Source: Maylandia zebra (taxonomy: Eukaryota; Chordata; Actinopteri; Cichliformes; Cichlidae). Taken from it: a stretch of 64,000 bases of DNA. The notes under the pieces are model-generated. The model was not told the DNA's origin, searched no databases, and was given only the letters and a program-made list of their open reading frames with translations. Within the stretch, counting starts at the first letter, position 1. Each line of letters opens with the position of its first letter. The stretch is taken from the NCBI RefSeq assembly GCF_041146795.1, contig NC_135185.1, positions 12,249,529 through 12,313,528 on the forward strand. The letters run 5' to 3'. Position numbers and translations under genes: made by a program. Below, piece by piece: positions 22,695 to 34,807 of the stretch.

Positions 22695-23991
22695 CACTCA
22701 ACAAAAAATATAAACGCAACACCTTTGTTACTGCTCCCATTCCCCATGGGATGGACGTAGAGACCTAAAATTCATTCCAGATACACAATATAACCATCCC
22801 TCCCAAACAGTGGTCACAAATCAGTCCAAATGTGTGGTAGTGGGCACATCTGCCATATTGAGATAATCCATCCCACCTCACAGGTGTGCCACATCAGGAT
22901 GCTGATCTGACATCATGAGTAGTGCACAGGTGTACCTCAGACTGTCCACAACAAAAGGCCACCCTGGAATGTGCAGTTTTTTGCGCTATTGGGGGTCTGG
23001 GGACCCAGAACCGGTCAGTATCTGGTGTGACCACCATTTGCCTCATGCAACACATCGTCGCATGGAGTCTATCAGATTGTCAATTGTGGCCTGTGGAATG
23101 TTGGTCCACTCCACTTCAATGGCTGTGCGAGGTTGTTGGATATTCGTGGGAACTGGTACACGCTGTCGTATACGCCGGTCAAGCACATCCCGAACATGCT
23201 CAATGGGTGACATGTCCGGTGAGTATGCTGGCCATGCAAGAACTGGGACATTCTCAGCTGCCATCTGCCCTGAACAATGTGAACCATGATTCATCCGTGA
23301 AGCGCACACCTCTCCAACGTGCCAGACGCCATCGAATGTGAGCATTTGCCCACACAAGTCTGTTACGGCGACGAGCTGGAGTCAGGTCAAGACCCCGATG
23401 AGGACGACGGGCATGCAGTCAAGCGTCCCTGAGACGGTTTCTGACAGTTTGTGCAGAAATTGTTTGGTTGTGCAAACCAATTGTTCCAGCAGCTGTCTGG
23501 GTGGCTGGTCTCAGACGATCTTGGAGGTGAACCTGCTGGATGTGGAGGTCCTGGGCTGGTGTGGTTACACGAGGTCTGCGGTTGTGAGGCCGGTTGGATG
23601 TTCTGCCATATTCTCTGAAACGCCTGTGGAGACGGCTTATGGTTGAGAAATGAACATTCAATGCACGGGCGACAGATCTGGTTGACATTCCTGCTGTCAG
23701 CATGCCAATTGCACGCTCCCTCATTGCTTGTGGCATCTGTGGCATTTTGCTGTGAGACAAAACTGCACATTCCAGGGTGGCCTTTTGTTGTGGGCAGTCT
23801 GAGGTACACCTGTGCACTACTCATGATGTCAGATCAGCATCCTGATGTGGCACACATTTGGACTGATTTGTGACCACTGTTTGGGAAGGATGGTTATATT
23901 GTGTATCTGGAATGAATTTTAGGTCTCTACGTCCATCCCATGGGGAATGGGAGCAGTAACAAAGGTGTTGCGTTTATATTTTTGTTGAGTG
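22695..23991 (-). mobile_element. Tc1-like transposon with long inverted repeats, internally deleted
   Basis: The ends cactcaacaaaaaatataaa (left) and ttatatttttgttgagtg (right) are inverted copies bounded by TA dinucleotides at 22693-22694 and 23992-23993, the Tc1/mariner target duplication. The inverted repeats are very long: about 290 bp on the left and 235 bp on the right, the right one lacking about 50 bp. The transposase relic inside is on the minus strand. At 1,297 bp it is shorter than the usual 1.6 kb. Confidence 0.93.
23043..23749 (-). pseudogene. Tc1 transposase relic, catalytic core largely deleted
   Basis: The N-terminal paired-type DNA-binding region is clear from 23749 down (MPQAMRERAIGMLTAGMSTR, then SVARALNVHFSTISRLHRRF and SNRPHNRRPRVTT). 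It continues past a frame change as LTPARRR-like and FTDES-like residues, where the first catalytic Asp sits. The C-terminal part follows almost at once: NVPVLAWPAYSPDMSPIEHV, which carries the third catalytic residue (Glu in SPIEH). The segment between FTDES and NVPVL, including the second Asp, is missing. It is a dead gene in a deletion derivative that could have moved only with transposase supplied in trans. Confidence 0.85.
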
Positions 23992-24216
23992 TAGATAACA
24001 AAGAAAATCCGCAAACACAGGAAGAGAACAAAACATTCTTCAAATTACTTTAAATCTTTTATCATAAAATGAAGTGAGATGTTTGCTATCACGACAATGT
24101 TTGAGAAAAGATCGAGCTTGAAATTTTGTTTCATACAGTTAATATCAGTTTACGTTTAGATTATTTTTTACATATTTCTGTGATAGAGTGAAGAACAATT
24201 AGTTTCGTTAAATAAA

Positions 24217-24900
24217 TCAAGTGTATGCAAAGAGGCTGTACTTACCAAGTTGACCTCTGTGGCATGCTGCATGATCGAGCCATTCATCTCTTATCGAAGG
24301 GCCATGTTGTTCAGTTTGTGGGTTTCGGCTTTTTAAGGTCTGACCACTAAAATCATCCACAAGCATCAGTTTCTTCAGGAGCAATTTGGTGACAGGCTGT
24401 GCACTTTCCAGCATGTTGCCACTCCATGTCACAAGGCGAAAGGGATGACTAAATGACTCAGAGATCATCATATTAACATTTTGGATCCATTCATGGGAAA
24501 CTCTCAAGATTTTAAGGTCCGATTTTAATGAGATTTTGAAACCATTGGATTTTAAAAGTGAAGTGATAAAGACTTGCAAAATCAAAGGCAACGATTCCAC
24601 CTTTATCAGGCTTATTCATTAAGACAGCTTTCCTAATACTATGGTTTTTCCAAATAAATAAAAAACTGGTGTTGTATGCAACAGTCTGCAAAAACTCTCC
24701 TGCTTTTGCAATTAAAGCTCTCCCTAAAACAGATGGGTGTCTGTGGAGTCACAAACTAAAACTGTGTTCAACTGATTTCATCAGAGGGTTGAACTTGTTT
24801 CTAAAGACATTCTAAGATATTTACATATCATATAAAAAAGAAGGTCTAATAAAGCGCATCTTTAGTCTCATATTCATCCTTTAGAAATAGGGTGGTATCA
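24217..24900 (-). mobile_element. Possible L1/Tx1-like LINE relic
   Basis: On the minus strand, residues SLPLILQVFITSLLKSNGFK then ISLKSDLKIL resemble the region after the RT active site in L1/Tx1-type elements (SLP...L...F...SG-K-N...KS). Another frame nearby reads WKNHSIRKAVLMNKPDKGGI followed by FDF, also reminiscent of the C-terminal half of such proteins. The order and frames are disrupted and no ends were found. Low-confidence assignment. Confidence 0.35.
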
Positions 24901-26149
24901 TCTGCCAGCTTACTGGTGATAATGGGACCAGAAGTGGATCTATGAACTCACTCACACTAGGACAGCTGACTGTGAGCTCATAATATCTTCAACACATTTC
25001 AATTTGCTTTGCAGCTTTCAGTAGGGTCATGCTTTCAAACTAGCTGCACAACCTAAAATCACCTCTTTTTGATTTCAAAGAGACAGAAGTCGTACTTCCC
25101 AAAGTGCGACCTGCATCGACCAATCCACTCAGTCATGCTGGTTTCCATGACCGGTGCAAAAGTATTGAATTACTGTGAGCTAAATAATTAAACTGAGATT
25201 TCACGGCACTTATCAGTGATATGGGTGTTCATGTTTTTCATCACCCAAATTGTATGAGTCACTACTAAGTGTTTGAGTACCATTCAGCTGAAACGACACA
25301 CTGACTTTACTGGATGGGCTTGGACCCCTGAGGCCCATCCATAACACCAACACTGGTCCCTGAGTCACTATAGAGGTAAGTGACCCATGCTTCCCAGTTT
25401 CTGTGCTTACTTTATAAAGAAATAAAGATAGCTTCTTAAAGATCTTTACAAAGCTCTACAGTTAATCCATCTGTGCCAGGAGAATTTTAATTTTTCCCCT
25501 TAAATCTTTGCATGATTATTTAATATTGTTAAGTGAGTCCATAAAAGGAGTAACTTAAAGTTTTTCACTGATTTTGTTTTTAAAGAAGAATTTTGAATAT
25601 GGTCTTCAGTTATATTACTCTTGACGTTTAATTTAAAAATATTTTTTTTCCTTTTTATTTCAAGTTTAAGAAAGATACATTCTTCTTCCTTTTCTAGCCA
25701 TTTTTTCAGTAATGAATAAAAGCTCCTTCAGCCCTTGAAATATAAATGTTTTTATACCTAAGTTGTAAATCTTTTAGATTTGTCTGTTCTTCTAATGATA
25801 GATTTTCTTTTTTTTATGTTGTTGGAGCTTTTATAAACTATTTTCTAAGTTCGTAATCTTCATCAATTCTTCCTACGTGAATTTTGTATAATAACTGTAT
25901 TCTATAAATTCTGTATTTTATTTATTTATTTATTTGTATTACTTTTTATTATATTATTATATTATTTTTATTAAGTTTAGTGACTCGTCCATTAAAATTT
26001 AGTTGTTAAGTTGTTTATTTCAATAAAAATAAGTTGATGATCTGAAAGTGGAGCTGAGATTATATCATATTTGATTTCTGCCGTTATATGAACCGATGTT
26101 GTTCAGCAATTAATCGATTATCTTTGCTTTATTTACGTTTTGTTGTTGT
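24901..26149. other. Gene-free AT-rich upstream region of syf2
   Basis: AT-rich, with TTTATT/TATTA simple sequence around 25915-25970. No exon or repeat family was recognised. Confidence 0.45.
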
Positions 26150-26230
26150 AATTGCGTTGCTTTCTTCTTGTACGTAATATCCGGCGCTAGTGCTGAACTT
26201 CCTGTTTTCTTCCGCATCAATACCACAATA
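26150..26230 (+). promoter_or_regulatory. Probable syf2 promoter / 5' untranslated region
   Basis: Immediately upstream of the syf2 start codon lie ttacgtaatatccggcgc and gaacttcctg, the latter an ETS-type CTTCCTG box, with no TATA box in the last 100 bp. This is the usual arrangement for a TATA-less housekeeping promoter. The transcription start is not visible; the assignment is inferred from position and motif. Confidence 0.4.
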
Positions 26231-29200
26231 ATGGCGTCTTGTAGCGAGGTTAGCGCTTTTTCCTTGTTATTTGTATTTTATTGAGGGTTTTTTTTATGGA
26301 TAGTGGATACGGTAGATGGATGTAACTCGTTAGATTGCGATGTGTCGTTTTGCTGACAGAAGTTGTGTTTCTTCGTCGTGTTTGTTGGTTAAAATGTCGT
26401 GTTTTGTGTACGAGGCTAACGGGAATTTAGCGGCTAATAAGCGTTAGCTTTCTGACTGTCAGTTGTTCTCAGGCGTCTCTTCTTCATTGAACAGTTTGAA
26501 TTAAAACGTTTTACTTGTATTGATAACTGTCTTTGTTAGCAGGGGTCTGCTGCAACTGCCGAAGAGGAGCCGACTGAAACTGTCACGTCCCAGAAGAGAG
26601 AAGCGAGACTGCGAAAATTTCGAGAGCTGCATTTCAAACGGGTGAGCTGTTTAACTTCAAAGCTTCAGTCAAATGTATCGTAAAATCACAGAAACCTCAT
26701 GTTTAACCGCATGGTCAGCAAATTGGGGTCCCAAAGGCCGGAATCGATCCACTGTAGTGTGCAAACCAGTGGCATGTGAAAAACAAAGCTTGAATATGAC
26801 CAGTATATCTCAAACATATCTCTCACGAATGATATCGAATCATCTTGAGCCCGAAAAAACATTCCTGTCACAAAGCAGAAGCTCACAAGCACAACAGCTC
26901 TATAAAGATTGGGCAAAAAAGGACTTGATTAATCATACAGGGTAGTGACAATAACGCAGTCATAAAGATGTTTGCAAAGCAGGTAATTTCTTTATTTTAT
27001 ATAAAACTCACTAGCACATCCTGCTCACTGCAGTATATTTGTTAATATAAGCAAATATATCACAGATAGAGACTTCAGCAATCACTTTTTGGTGTGACAC
27101 CGGCCCAATGGATGGCAGTTGCAGTAAGGTCATTAACTAACCCAGTTTTTCAATGAAACGCACTGCTGCTCCTAGTGTCGTGATGGTGTGATTAATGTGG
27201 ATAAAGTGAGATCTGCTGTTGAATATTTGTTTTTTAAAAGAAAATCTAAGGCTGTTCATCGGTTCTTGTTTACAAGAGAAGAACTTTTCTTCTAGTAAGG
27301 AAATAATGTTTTTAAGCTTGGGCTGCTGGTATCACTAGCAATGGACCATCAGGACCATGCAGCCATTATAACACCCCCCAGTGCATTTGGAGAGTAATCA
27401 GGGCATAAAGAATCACCTGCCAAGTCTAAATATTGCTTTGAAATTTTGCCACAAAATAAGCTTTAAAAAAAACCCACAAAAACCCCCCGTTTTTTTTAAA
27501 AGCTTATTTGCTGAAAGTTTAACTTCTAAAGGCGTGTTTTGGGGAATTGTAGGACTGAACGACAAGTTAAAAACACATTGTTATTGAATTGTAGGTTTCC
27601 AACAGTAGATATGTTAATGTACTATAACAGAAGATGTCTCTGTAAACATCTTCTAAAGATAAGTACTGTGTGTTACTCTTACTTTTCTTACCCATTTTGA
27701 TCAAATTGGGCCAGGTGTGACCCATGAAATGAGGTATAGAGGTTTACAGGTGTATTGTATTTTAGTTTTTTCCCTTTTTTTCTTTCATGCAGCTTCTCCT
27801 CAAACCTGTCATTTGTGTTATTTGTCACTGCAGAATGAAGCACGTAAGCTCAATCACCAGGAGGTCGTGGAGGAAGACAAGAGGTTGAAGCTGCCCTCAA
27901 ACTGGGAGGCTAAGAAAGCCCGACTGGAGTGGGAGCTTGCTGAAGATGACAAGAAAAAGGTATTTCAGTTTTTCTGTAGTCCTGGGTTGGTACACTGGAT
28001 GTACTGATATACTGGTCCTAATTTCAGGCTAATTAAATACCATCATACCGAAGAACATGCAAAATCCCCACCAGGACTCTTAAAGTGATTTTTAGGTATC
28101 CACGACAGCTGTATTAACTGCATCCTTGTCAATCTCATATCATCACTAGTGCAGTTGCCCCAAAGTCTAAAGTGAATCACCTCCAGGCATTGTCAGAAAA
28201 TTCTGTTTCTCTTCTATGTAGCACAACATAACGTGTTATCGCATCACCCAAAAATACTGTGGCAGTTTTATGCTGGATTTACTAGAATCAAAATATCTAA
28301 AAGTTTTGCGGTGGTGCAGCTGAATTTTTCCCAGTTTGAGCTGATTATTAAGTATCGATTACTGATTCAGGAGTGTGCTGCTCGTGGGGAGGACTATAAC
28401 AGAGTGAAACTGCTGGACATCACTGCTGACGATGCAGAGAGGTGGGAGAGGAAAAAGAAGAAAAAGAATCCCGACACAGGATTTGCAGGTCGGTTGTTCC
28501 ACTAAAGACAGATGCAGATTATTTTCTAATGACTCTATTCTTCTATTTATTAATGGCAAAAAATGTGTTAGAAAGTTGAGTCGGAGAAGGATGAGTGACA
28601 GATGACTTTATCATCTACTTGTGCAGTCTAACATTTTATAGTGTGGTTATTAGACTAATTGGTTAAATATGCCATCATAATAGCAGTGGTTGCAAAGCTG
28701 TAGAAACTAGCCACAACATGACCCTGCGTTTGTATTAGTGTCATCGCTGGCACTTAAAAAAAACAAAGAGGAAATAGTGAACAGCGACAAAAATCTGTGG
28801 TCGATCCCATTAAAGATTTGCTCATATTCGCCTACACGGTAATGTTAAGGTGTCAGTAAAATATTTGGCAGCAGGAAAAATGTAACAGGTCTGCCCAGAT
28901 TTAACCAGCAGAGTGATCATAGACTGTTGCACAGCACTCACGATGCATTTAATTTTCACATCTTAGACTTAAAAAAGCTTTTACAGGCAGTGAACTTCAG
29001 TGTGCTGGTAAAAGCTGAATGATTTTCTCCTGGAAATTTGAGTTAATGTATAGAAGCAAATATCAGCGAGTGATTCTTCATTATGTCCAAGACTAAGATA
29101 TTTTTTTCCACTATTTATTTAGTTAAATATGTCATATTTAGCAACAATGTTAGCTTCACCTCCTAATGGATGTAACATTTTTAGTCCGTTCTTTGCTCAG

Positions 29201-32200
29201 AGTTGCTATAAAAAAATTCCTAAATCACTTATAAGCTGAAATTCCTCTTGTTGGTACTTTCTAGGCTAATGTAAGACCTCTCTTAGGTCTTTCTAAGGAG
29301 ACTAGGAGCACACCCTTCTATTTACTTTTTGTCAGCATACACAGAAACTCTGCAGCTGACCTGTATTCTTTGGAAGAGCCAGACTGTCACCAGCCTACCA
29401 AAAAATGTCTGTTTGAATCAAGTTTGAAGCTCAGGCTAACAGCACCACCTTATTTAGCTTGAATCCTAAAAGAATTCTAATCTGATTGCATGATTCTCAT
29501 CCTCTTTAACGTCCAGCATGATTGCTGAACAATGTTTAATACGGTGTAAAAATAGACCACGTCTAATGATTGTATTGGCTGAGGAATCCTTTTGCAGATG
29601 TTATAAGGTGATCAGATCAAACAGCTTTATTTTAGCCGTGGGCAACCCTCTTGTCACGCCAAAGAGCCTCAGTCCAATCATTTACTAGATACTTACTTAA
29701 CTTAATTTACTCTTGAGAAAGTGGTGCACCGTGATTCTCGTCTTCTGTTTAGTTTCCAATTTCTTTATCACAAAAAATTCGAGTGACATAGATGAATGAA
29801 AGATGCTTTGAGCCGACATTACAGCAAAATGTAGGGAGCCAGCTTCTTATGGAAATGCTTGTTTTTGCTATTTGTACCATTCTTTCTGTCCATTTTGGTG
29901 CTGGTTGGATTTTTCTGACTGTTTGGTAGCCGTTACTTTTCATCACACCATCTGTACTTTTTCAGTGATGGCAAGGTTTAGTGTAGCTCCTATTGGAAGA
30001 GTTGGAATAGAAGGTGAATGCCTTTGTGGATAGCTTTTATCTTTACCAGGATCTTTGTGACTAGGAACAACCTTTAGCATCAGGAAGCTTTGTGAACACA
30101 GATCCTGGCCTTACCGTGTCAGACTGCTCCTGCTTTAATCTGCTGGGAAAAAAACATTTGCTGTGTCTCCTAAATATGGCTGCCATGTGTGGCATCAAAA
30201 CCTCCCCTGAATTAAAACCTCTGGGGAGAAAATAATCAGCAGAGGGGCTTCAAAAAAAAAGGGAGGGGGGGGGCTGAGGTGGAGAGATGCCTCTTCAGCC
30301 CTCCTTAACAAGCCGCAGATTGTGATTGCTGAGCCTCGTGCCTGCTTGCTGTTTGTTCCACTAATTATAACTCTTTTTCTTTTTTCCTTTCCTCCTCTCA
30401 CACACAAACGCACACATGATGGACTACAGGATATGCAGAAGCCCAGTTCCGGCAGTACCAGAGGCTTACCAAGCAGATCAGGCCAGACATGGAAAATTAC
30501 GAGAAGCAAAAGGAGGAAAGGTGAGTTGGGCCTCCGTCAGACCCCAAGCAACCTCTGTATTCTCCAGCCAGGTGGTGAGTGGCTGCTGGCAGGGGAAATA
30601 TGAACGTATAGATATAGAGGCACACAGCACCTTACTTGAAAGCTTCTTTAGTTTGCCTGGAAGGCACCAACTTGTTTGCAAAGACTCAAAATCACAGAAC
30701 TGGGGACGTTTGCGTTCCCAGTACACCCTCCACTGGCATTCATCGTCGTCACACAGGAAGTCGCTGCAGTATAGCAATAGTTGCTGTCGCTTGGACAATA
30801 CCACCACATCAATCTCCTACCAAAAATTGTGCAAACTGGCCGAAGCAACGCCAAAATGGCAGCTGACATTGATTTTTTTTTTTTTGGCACATCACCATGT
30901 GACAGGGAGCAAACAGGGAATTGGAGCGACAAAAACGAGGCTCATTGTTTTACAGATTTACTACTGGCGCATCTTTGTAGTAAAACCCCCATTAAGGGCA
31001 TCACTGCATCTTGGAACCAAAACTAGAAGAAGAAGAAAAAGAATCCTTTAATTGTCCCAGATGGGGAAATTTGGGTATAACAGCAGCAAGAAAGACACAT
31101 ATACAAACAAACAGTATACAAGACACAGAACAGAAACATAAACAATTTTTACATATTTACATCAAGGACAATGGTTACCAAAAACAGAGTACTGTACCAT
31201 TATTAAATTAAATGAAGTTAAGAGGCAAAATCTGGTTATAGTGTGAATCGGTTGATAAAATAGTGCAAGTTACAGCGCTGATGTAAACATCTGTGTTTGT
31301 TGGGAGCAGTTCTGATTGTACAGTCTGACAGCTGCAGGGAGGAAGAACCTGCAGAAACGCTCCTTCATGCATCAAGGATGCAGCAGTCTGTCACTGAAGG
31401 AGCTCTGCAGTTCAGCAGCATTTACATGCATGGGGTGGGAGACTCTGTCCATCAGAGGTGTTATTTTGGCCAGAGTCCTTCTGTCTCCCACCACCTGCAC
31501 TGGGTCCAAGGTGCATCCCAGAACAGAGCTGGCCTTCTTAATGAGTTTATCCAATTATTATTAACTAACGTATGTTGCAAGTTAGATTTTGTACGTTGAT
31601 TAAAATAAATATTACATTTAACTGACTAGCACTTCTGGAGTCTTTATTAATCCGGTTACACAGACTACTCAAATTATGAAGAAATGTCCTTGGGAGTTAG
31701 TTTGACGAATTTCCTCTAACAGTGTAATAAAAATGATGCATGAGGAGGTCTTTCTGTGACCCGAACTGTGAAATTTCCAGTCAAGTAAAATTAATTGAGA
31801 AAATGAAGCTTGGTGATATTGATCTATAACGCCCACCATCATGTGTGTGCAAAGCATTTTCTGTATATTAATTCACATATCCCCGATTTTCCCTGGGCGA
31901 TATGTTAACTTAGCTGCACACTCCAGAAATAATTTAAAGATTTATTTTTTTTAATGTGGAGAATGCGCACCAAGGTCAGAGAGGAATTCACTGCCCTGGA
32001 GGTGTTTTCCAGACTGTAAAAGCCGCCACATGCAGAACCATGAAGGATGCACCATCACGACTGGCCCCAAAGCGACATCATCTTCCCTCATTGGGATGTG
32101 CATAATCACAATGATGGGATAGAAAAGTGGATTTAGGAATGTTAAAGTGCCGATTATCTGTGGTTATGCATTTCTAATTGTTTTGCTGGTGCTCCACAGC

Positions 32201-34593
32201 GGTGAGGACTTCCACCCCACGTCCAATAGCCTGATCTACGGCACCCATGTTCCCACAAAGGATGGCATTGACCGCATGGTGGAGGATGTTGAGAAACAGT
32301 AAGTCACACTTTTCACGAAAGCAGTTCCCTATCCACTTCTGACCATCTCTTAATTTTATATCTACACCAGCCTGATTCACGGGGCAGACCGCTAAGATAA
32401 ACCTCTGTACCCACTGATGCTCTGTGGTTACACAAAATCAAGCATGTGACGTAAAACAGAATTTTATCCACCTGTGGCTGTGTGGAAGAAAAGCCAAGCA
32501 CTGATTTGGTTAAAGCTTGGTTATTATGATTGGTTTGCACCATCAAAGCTGCACAAAATGTTTGTTTTGTCTCAGGATGACCGTGGGTTCATGTCAGTTA
32601 AATCCCTGCTTCCCAATGCTGGCACACCACAAACGCAGTGTGAAGATAAGCAAAGGCAATGGGAGGCAATCTCTGAGTGGAAGAATTCAACCCCGGACCA
32701 TAAATTCTGGTCCAAATGAGGATAGGAGGCAGTTCATTATCTGCCACCTTCTGACCAAGGTTTAAACTGAGTTTTCAAATACTGGGAAGTTCAACCTGCT
32801 AAACTGAACATAACCGTAACCAAGCTGGCAGGGTCACGTCTTGTTATGCCAGGAAGAGGAGGTGATTGGTTGTGCAATTTGACAAGAAAGTTTGAGCAAT
32901 AAGTTGGTGACAAGCAGCGGGCTGCTAACTGCCTATGAAAGCTCCGTTGTGCTGCAGTCACACCGAGGAAAACAGTGGTTGGAGACCGGAGCACAATCAA
33001 GATACTGCAAAATAGTTGCTTCAGAAGACTGGGACCAGGTGTCGTGTTCAAAGCAACTTTTATGGTAATAAGACAAAGTTTGTTTGTTTACAGCCCACGA
33101 GTAAAGGGTCAATTACATGCAGTCTGTTTGTGATAATACAGAAATTGACTTTAAAAAATGTGAAATTTGTTGCTTGTCTTCAGACACAGAAAGTCACATC
33201 AAACTTCCAGAACCTCAGAGATTTGAAACAGAACTTCGAAAATGCCTCAAGAAATCGTGATGTAGTTTCAATCACTTGAGATCCATCAAAAACAAGATGC
33301 ACCCGTTGGTGAAATGACTGTACAAACTCCATGACTGTACAAAGTCCAACTGCGATTGTTTGTAGATGGGTTGCCTCACACTGACGAGCATGCAACGTCT
33401 TCAGCCTCTGGGTGACCTGTTTCTTGCTGCAGCTGCTTGTAGTCAGTCTCCGAATGTGGAAAAAAATCAGTGCGGTGACAACAAAACCACCAGTGTTTCA
33501 TAATAGCAACAAAGTTGCCACCCTGTGTTAATGTGACCGAGCCATTGCTCGTCTCATAAGTGACCGTTGGTTCTTGATATGATAATCATAACATCACATG
33601 TGACATCCATGAGCTATGATGCTTTTATGTATTTCAAATGTTCAAATATGACATTGGTTTTTGGGGGTGTTTTGAAAATTGTTTGCAGCCAGTGACTGGA
33701 TGTCTCCTCCCTTGAAATTCTCCAGCAGACCTGCAGAGCCTTGCAGATGTTTTCAGTTCAGAACTTTCAGACAGAACTGTGTTGAATAAAGTTCGGAGAT
33801 CTCACAGATTAAATGAGTGTTGGCCAGTCTGTAAGTGACCGACTAGGTCACGTGATGGTGGAACCGGGTCATAGTCGGGGAACTGTCAAACCTGAACAGC
33901 CTGTGTGCACGGCTAAATGTCAGACAGATGGTGTGATGCTTTTGCAAAGCTTTATGATAACCACACTGGAGGCTACTTTAAGGTGGCGAGACAAAGAGGT
34001 CTAACAGTACCTTCTGCCTCACTCACTTTTAATGTCACTCAGCTGAAGGTTTTCTCTTTCCTCCAGAAATCTTTGACCTTTTTCTTACCCCGGTCTTCCC
34101 CCAAGCTCTTCTATATTTAAGACAGTCGAAGGACTGTGTTGGAGATGCAACTGCAGGGCATTAGACAAGGATTCGGTTGCCAGGGTATGACGCACAACAA
34201 TGCTTTGAAGACACGGTGGATGAGGAGTAGGAGCTCACAAATTGACAGTATTTTCCTCCGAGTATGTGCGCTAGGTTTTCCATCGCTACTCGGCTTGCCA
34301 AATTTAAAAATGCATGCTTCCAAATTATTGCCTGCAGCCAGTTATTGTTATTGGATCTGCCACAGTTGGAGGCCACGCCAGTTTATGAAAATGTCTCTAA
34401 GCTGCTTTTATTTTTGCTTTGTGTCAGGATTGAGAAGCGGTCCAAGTACAGCCGACGCAGGGCCTACAACGACGACGCCGACATCGACTACATCAACGAG
34501 AGGAACGCCAAGTTCAACAAGAAGGCGGAGCGTTTCTATGGCAAATACACAGCAGAGATCAAGCAAAACCTGGAGAGGGGCACAGCGGTGTAG
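26231..34593 (+). CDS. syf2: SYF2 pre-mRNA-splicing factor (p29), 7 coding exons
   Basis: SYF2 is a small nuclear protein of the spliceosome, associated with the Prp19/NTC group in the catalytic-stage complexes; in mammals it also binds the cyclin-D-binding protein GCIP. Exons by GT/AG junctions: 26231-26248, 26543-26641, 27834-27959, 28371-28488, 30430-30520, 32200-32298, 34428-34593. These join in frame to 717 nt, 238 residues (human about 243). N-terminus MASCSE then [14 protein letters not shown]; central helical region [20 protein letters not shown] and [21 protein letters not shown]-terminal SYF2 domain with [59 protein letters not shown] and the ending [12 protein letters not shown], nearly identical to mammals. 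The first exon carries only six codons; its ATG follows an ETS-type motif. Every junction keeps phase, so the gene looks intact. It converges with rsrp1. Confidence 0.97.
26249..34427 (+). other. syf2 introns
   Basis: The six introns hold 294, 1192, 411, 1941, 1679 and 2129 bp. Intron 5 carries a Rex1-type LINE fragment (separate entry). In the other introns I recognise no gene, RNA or named repeat; frames of 60-211 codons there (for example 30416-31051, which runs out of frame through exon 5) are shadows or noise. No intronic snoRNA C/D boxes were identified by eye. Confidence 0.5.
31026..31560 (-). mobile_element. Rex1/Babar-like LINE, 3' fragment in syf2 intron 5
   Basis: On the minus strand a 60-codon frame (31554-31372) reads [20 protein letters not shown] and then [20 protein letters not shown], ending [10 protein letters not shown]. 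This is the conserved C-terminus of fish Rex1-type ORF2 (KLIKRASSVLG...LMDNPSHPLH...FS.RLL). The 3' end (cccatctgggacaattaaag then a CTT-rich tail at 31029-31040) is typical. It is a short 5'-truncated copy, antisense to syf2, and spliced out with intron 5. Confidence 0.85.
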
Positions 34594-34761
34594 AGCGTCA
34601 GGTCACTTTAGAGCTTCGCTTTTTATTTTTTCCTTCTTGCTTAAAGTCTCTGTGTTTATGAGCGAAAATGCAGTGTTGCCAGGTTTTTGAGCTGACATAT
34701 GTAAAAAAAATTTGTTTTACTTGTACAGTATGAAAAGTCTGTCTCTGAACTCTTATTTTTT

Positions 34762-34767
34762 AATAAA
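34762..34767 (+). terminator. syf2 poly(A) signal
   Basis: AATAAA lies 169 bp after the syf2 stop codon, followed by a T-rich downstream element at about 34808-34820. The 3' untranslated region is therefore short. Confidence 0.8.
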
Positions 34768-34807
34768 CCACTTCCAATTATCTCATTATCTTGCACACTT
34801 GTTGTGC

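Noticed and set aside
22915-23341. Overlapping 124- and 139-codon plus-strand frames
   Set aside because: They lie in the Tc1 inverted repeat and antisense to its transposase relic.
30416-31051. 211-codon plus-strand frame
   Set aside because: It runs over syf2 exon 5 in a shifted frame and through intron sequence; the exon is explained by SYF2 in another frame.
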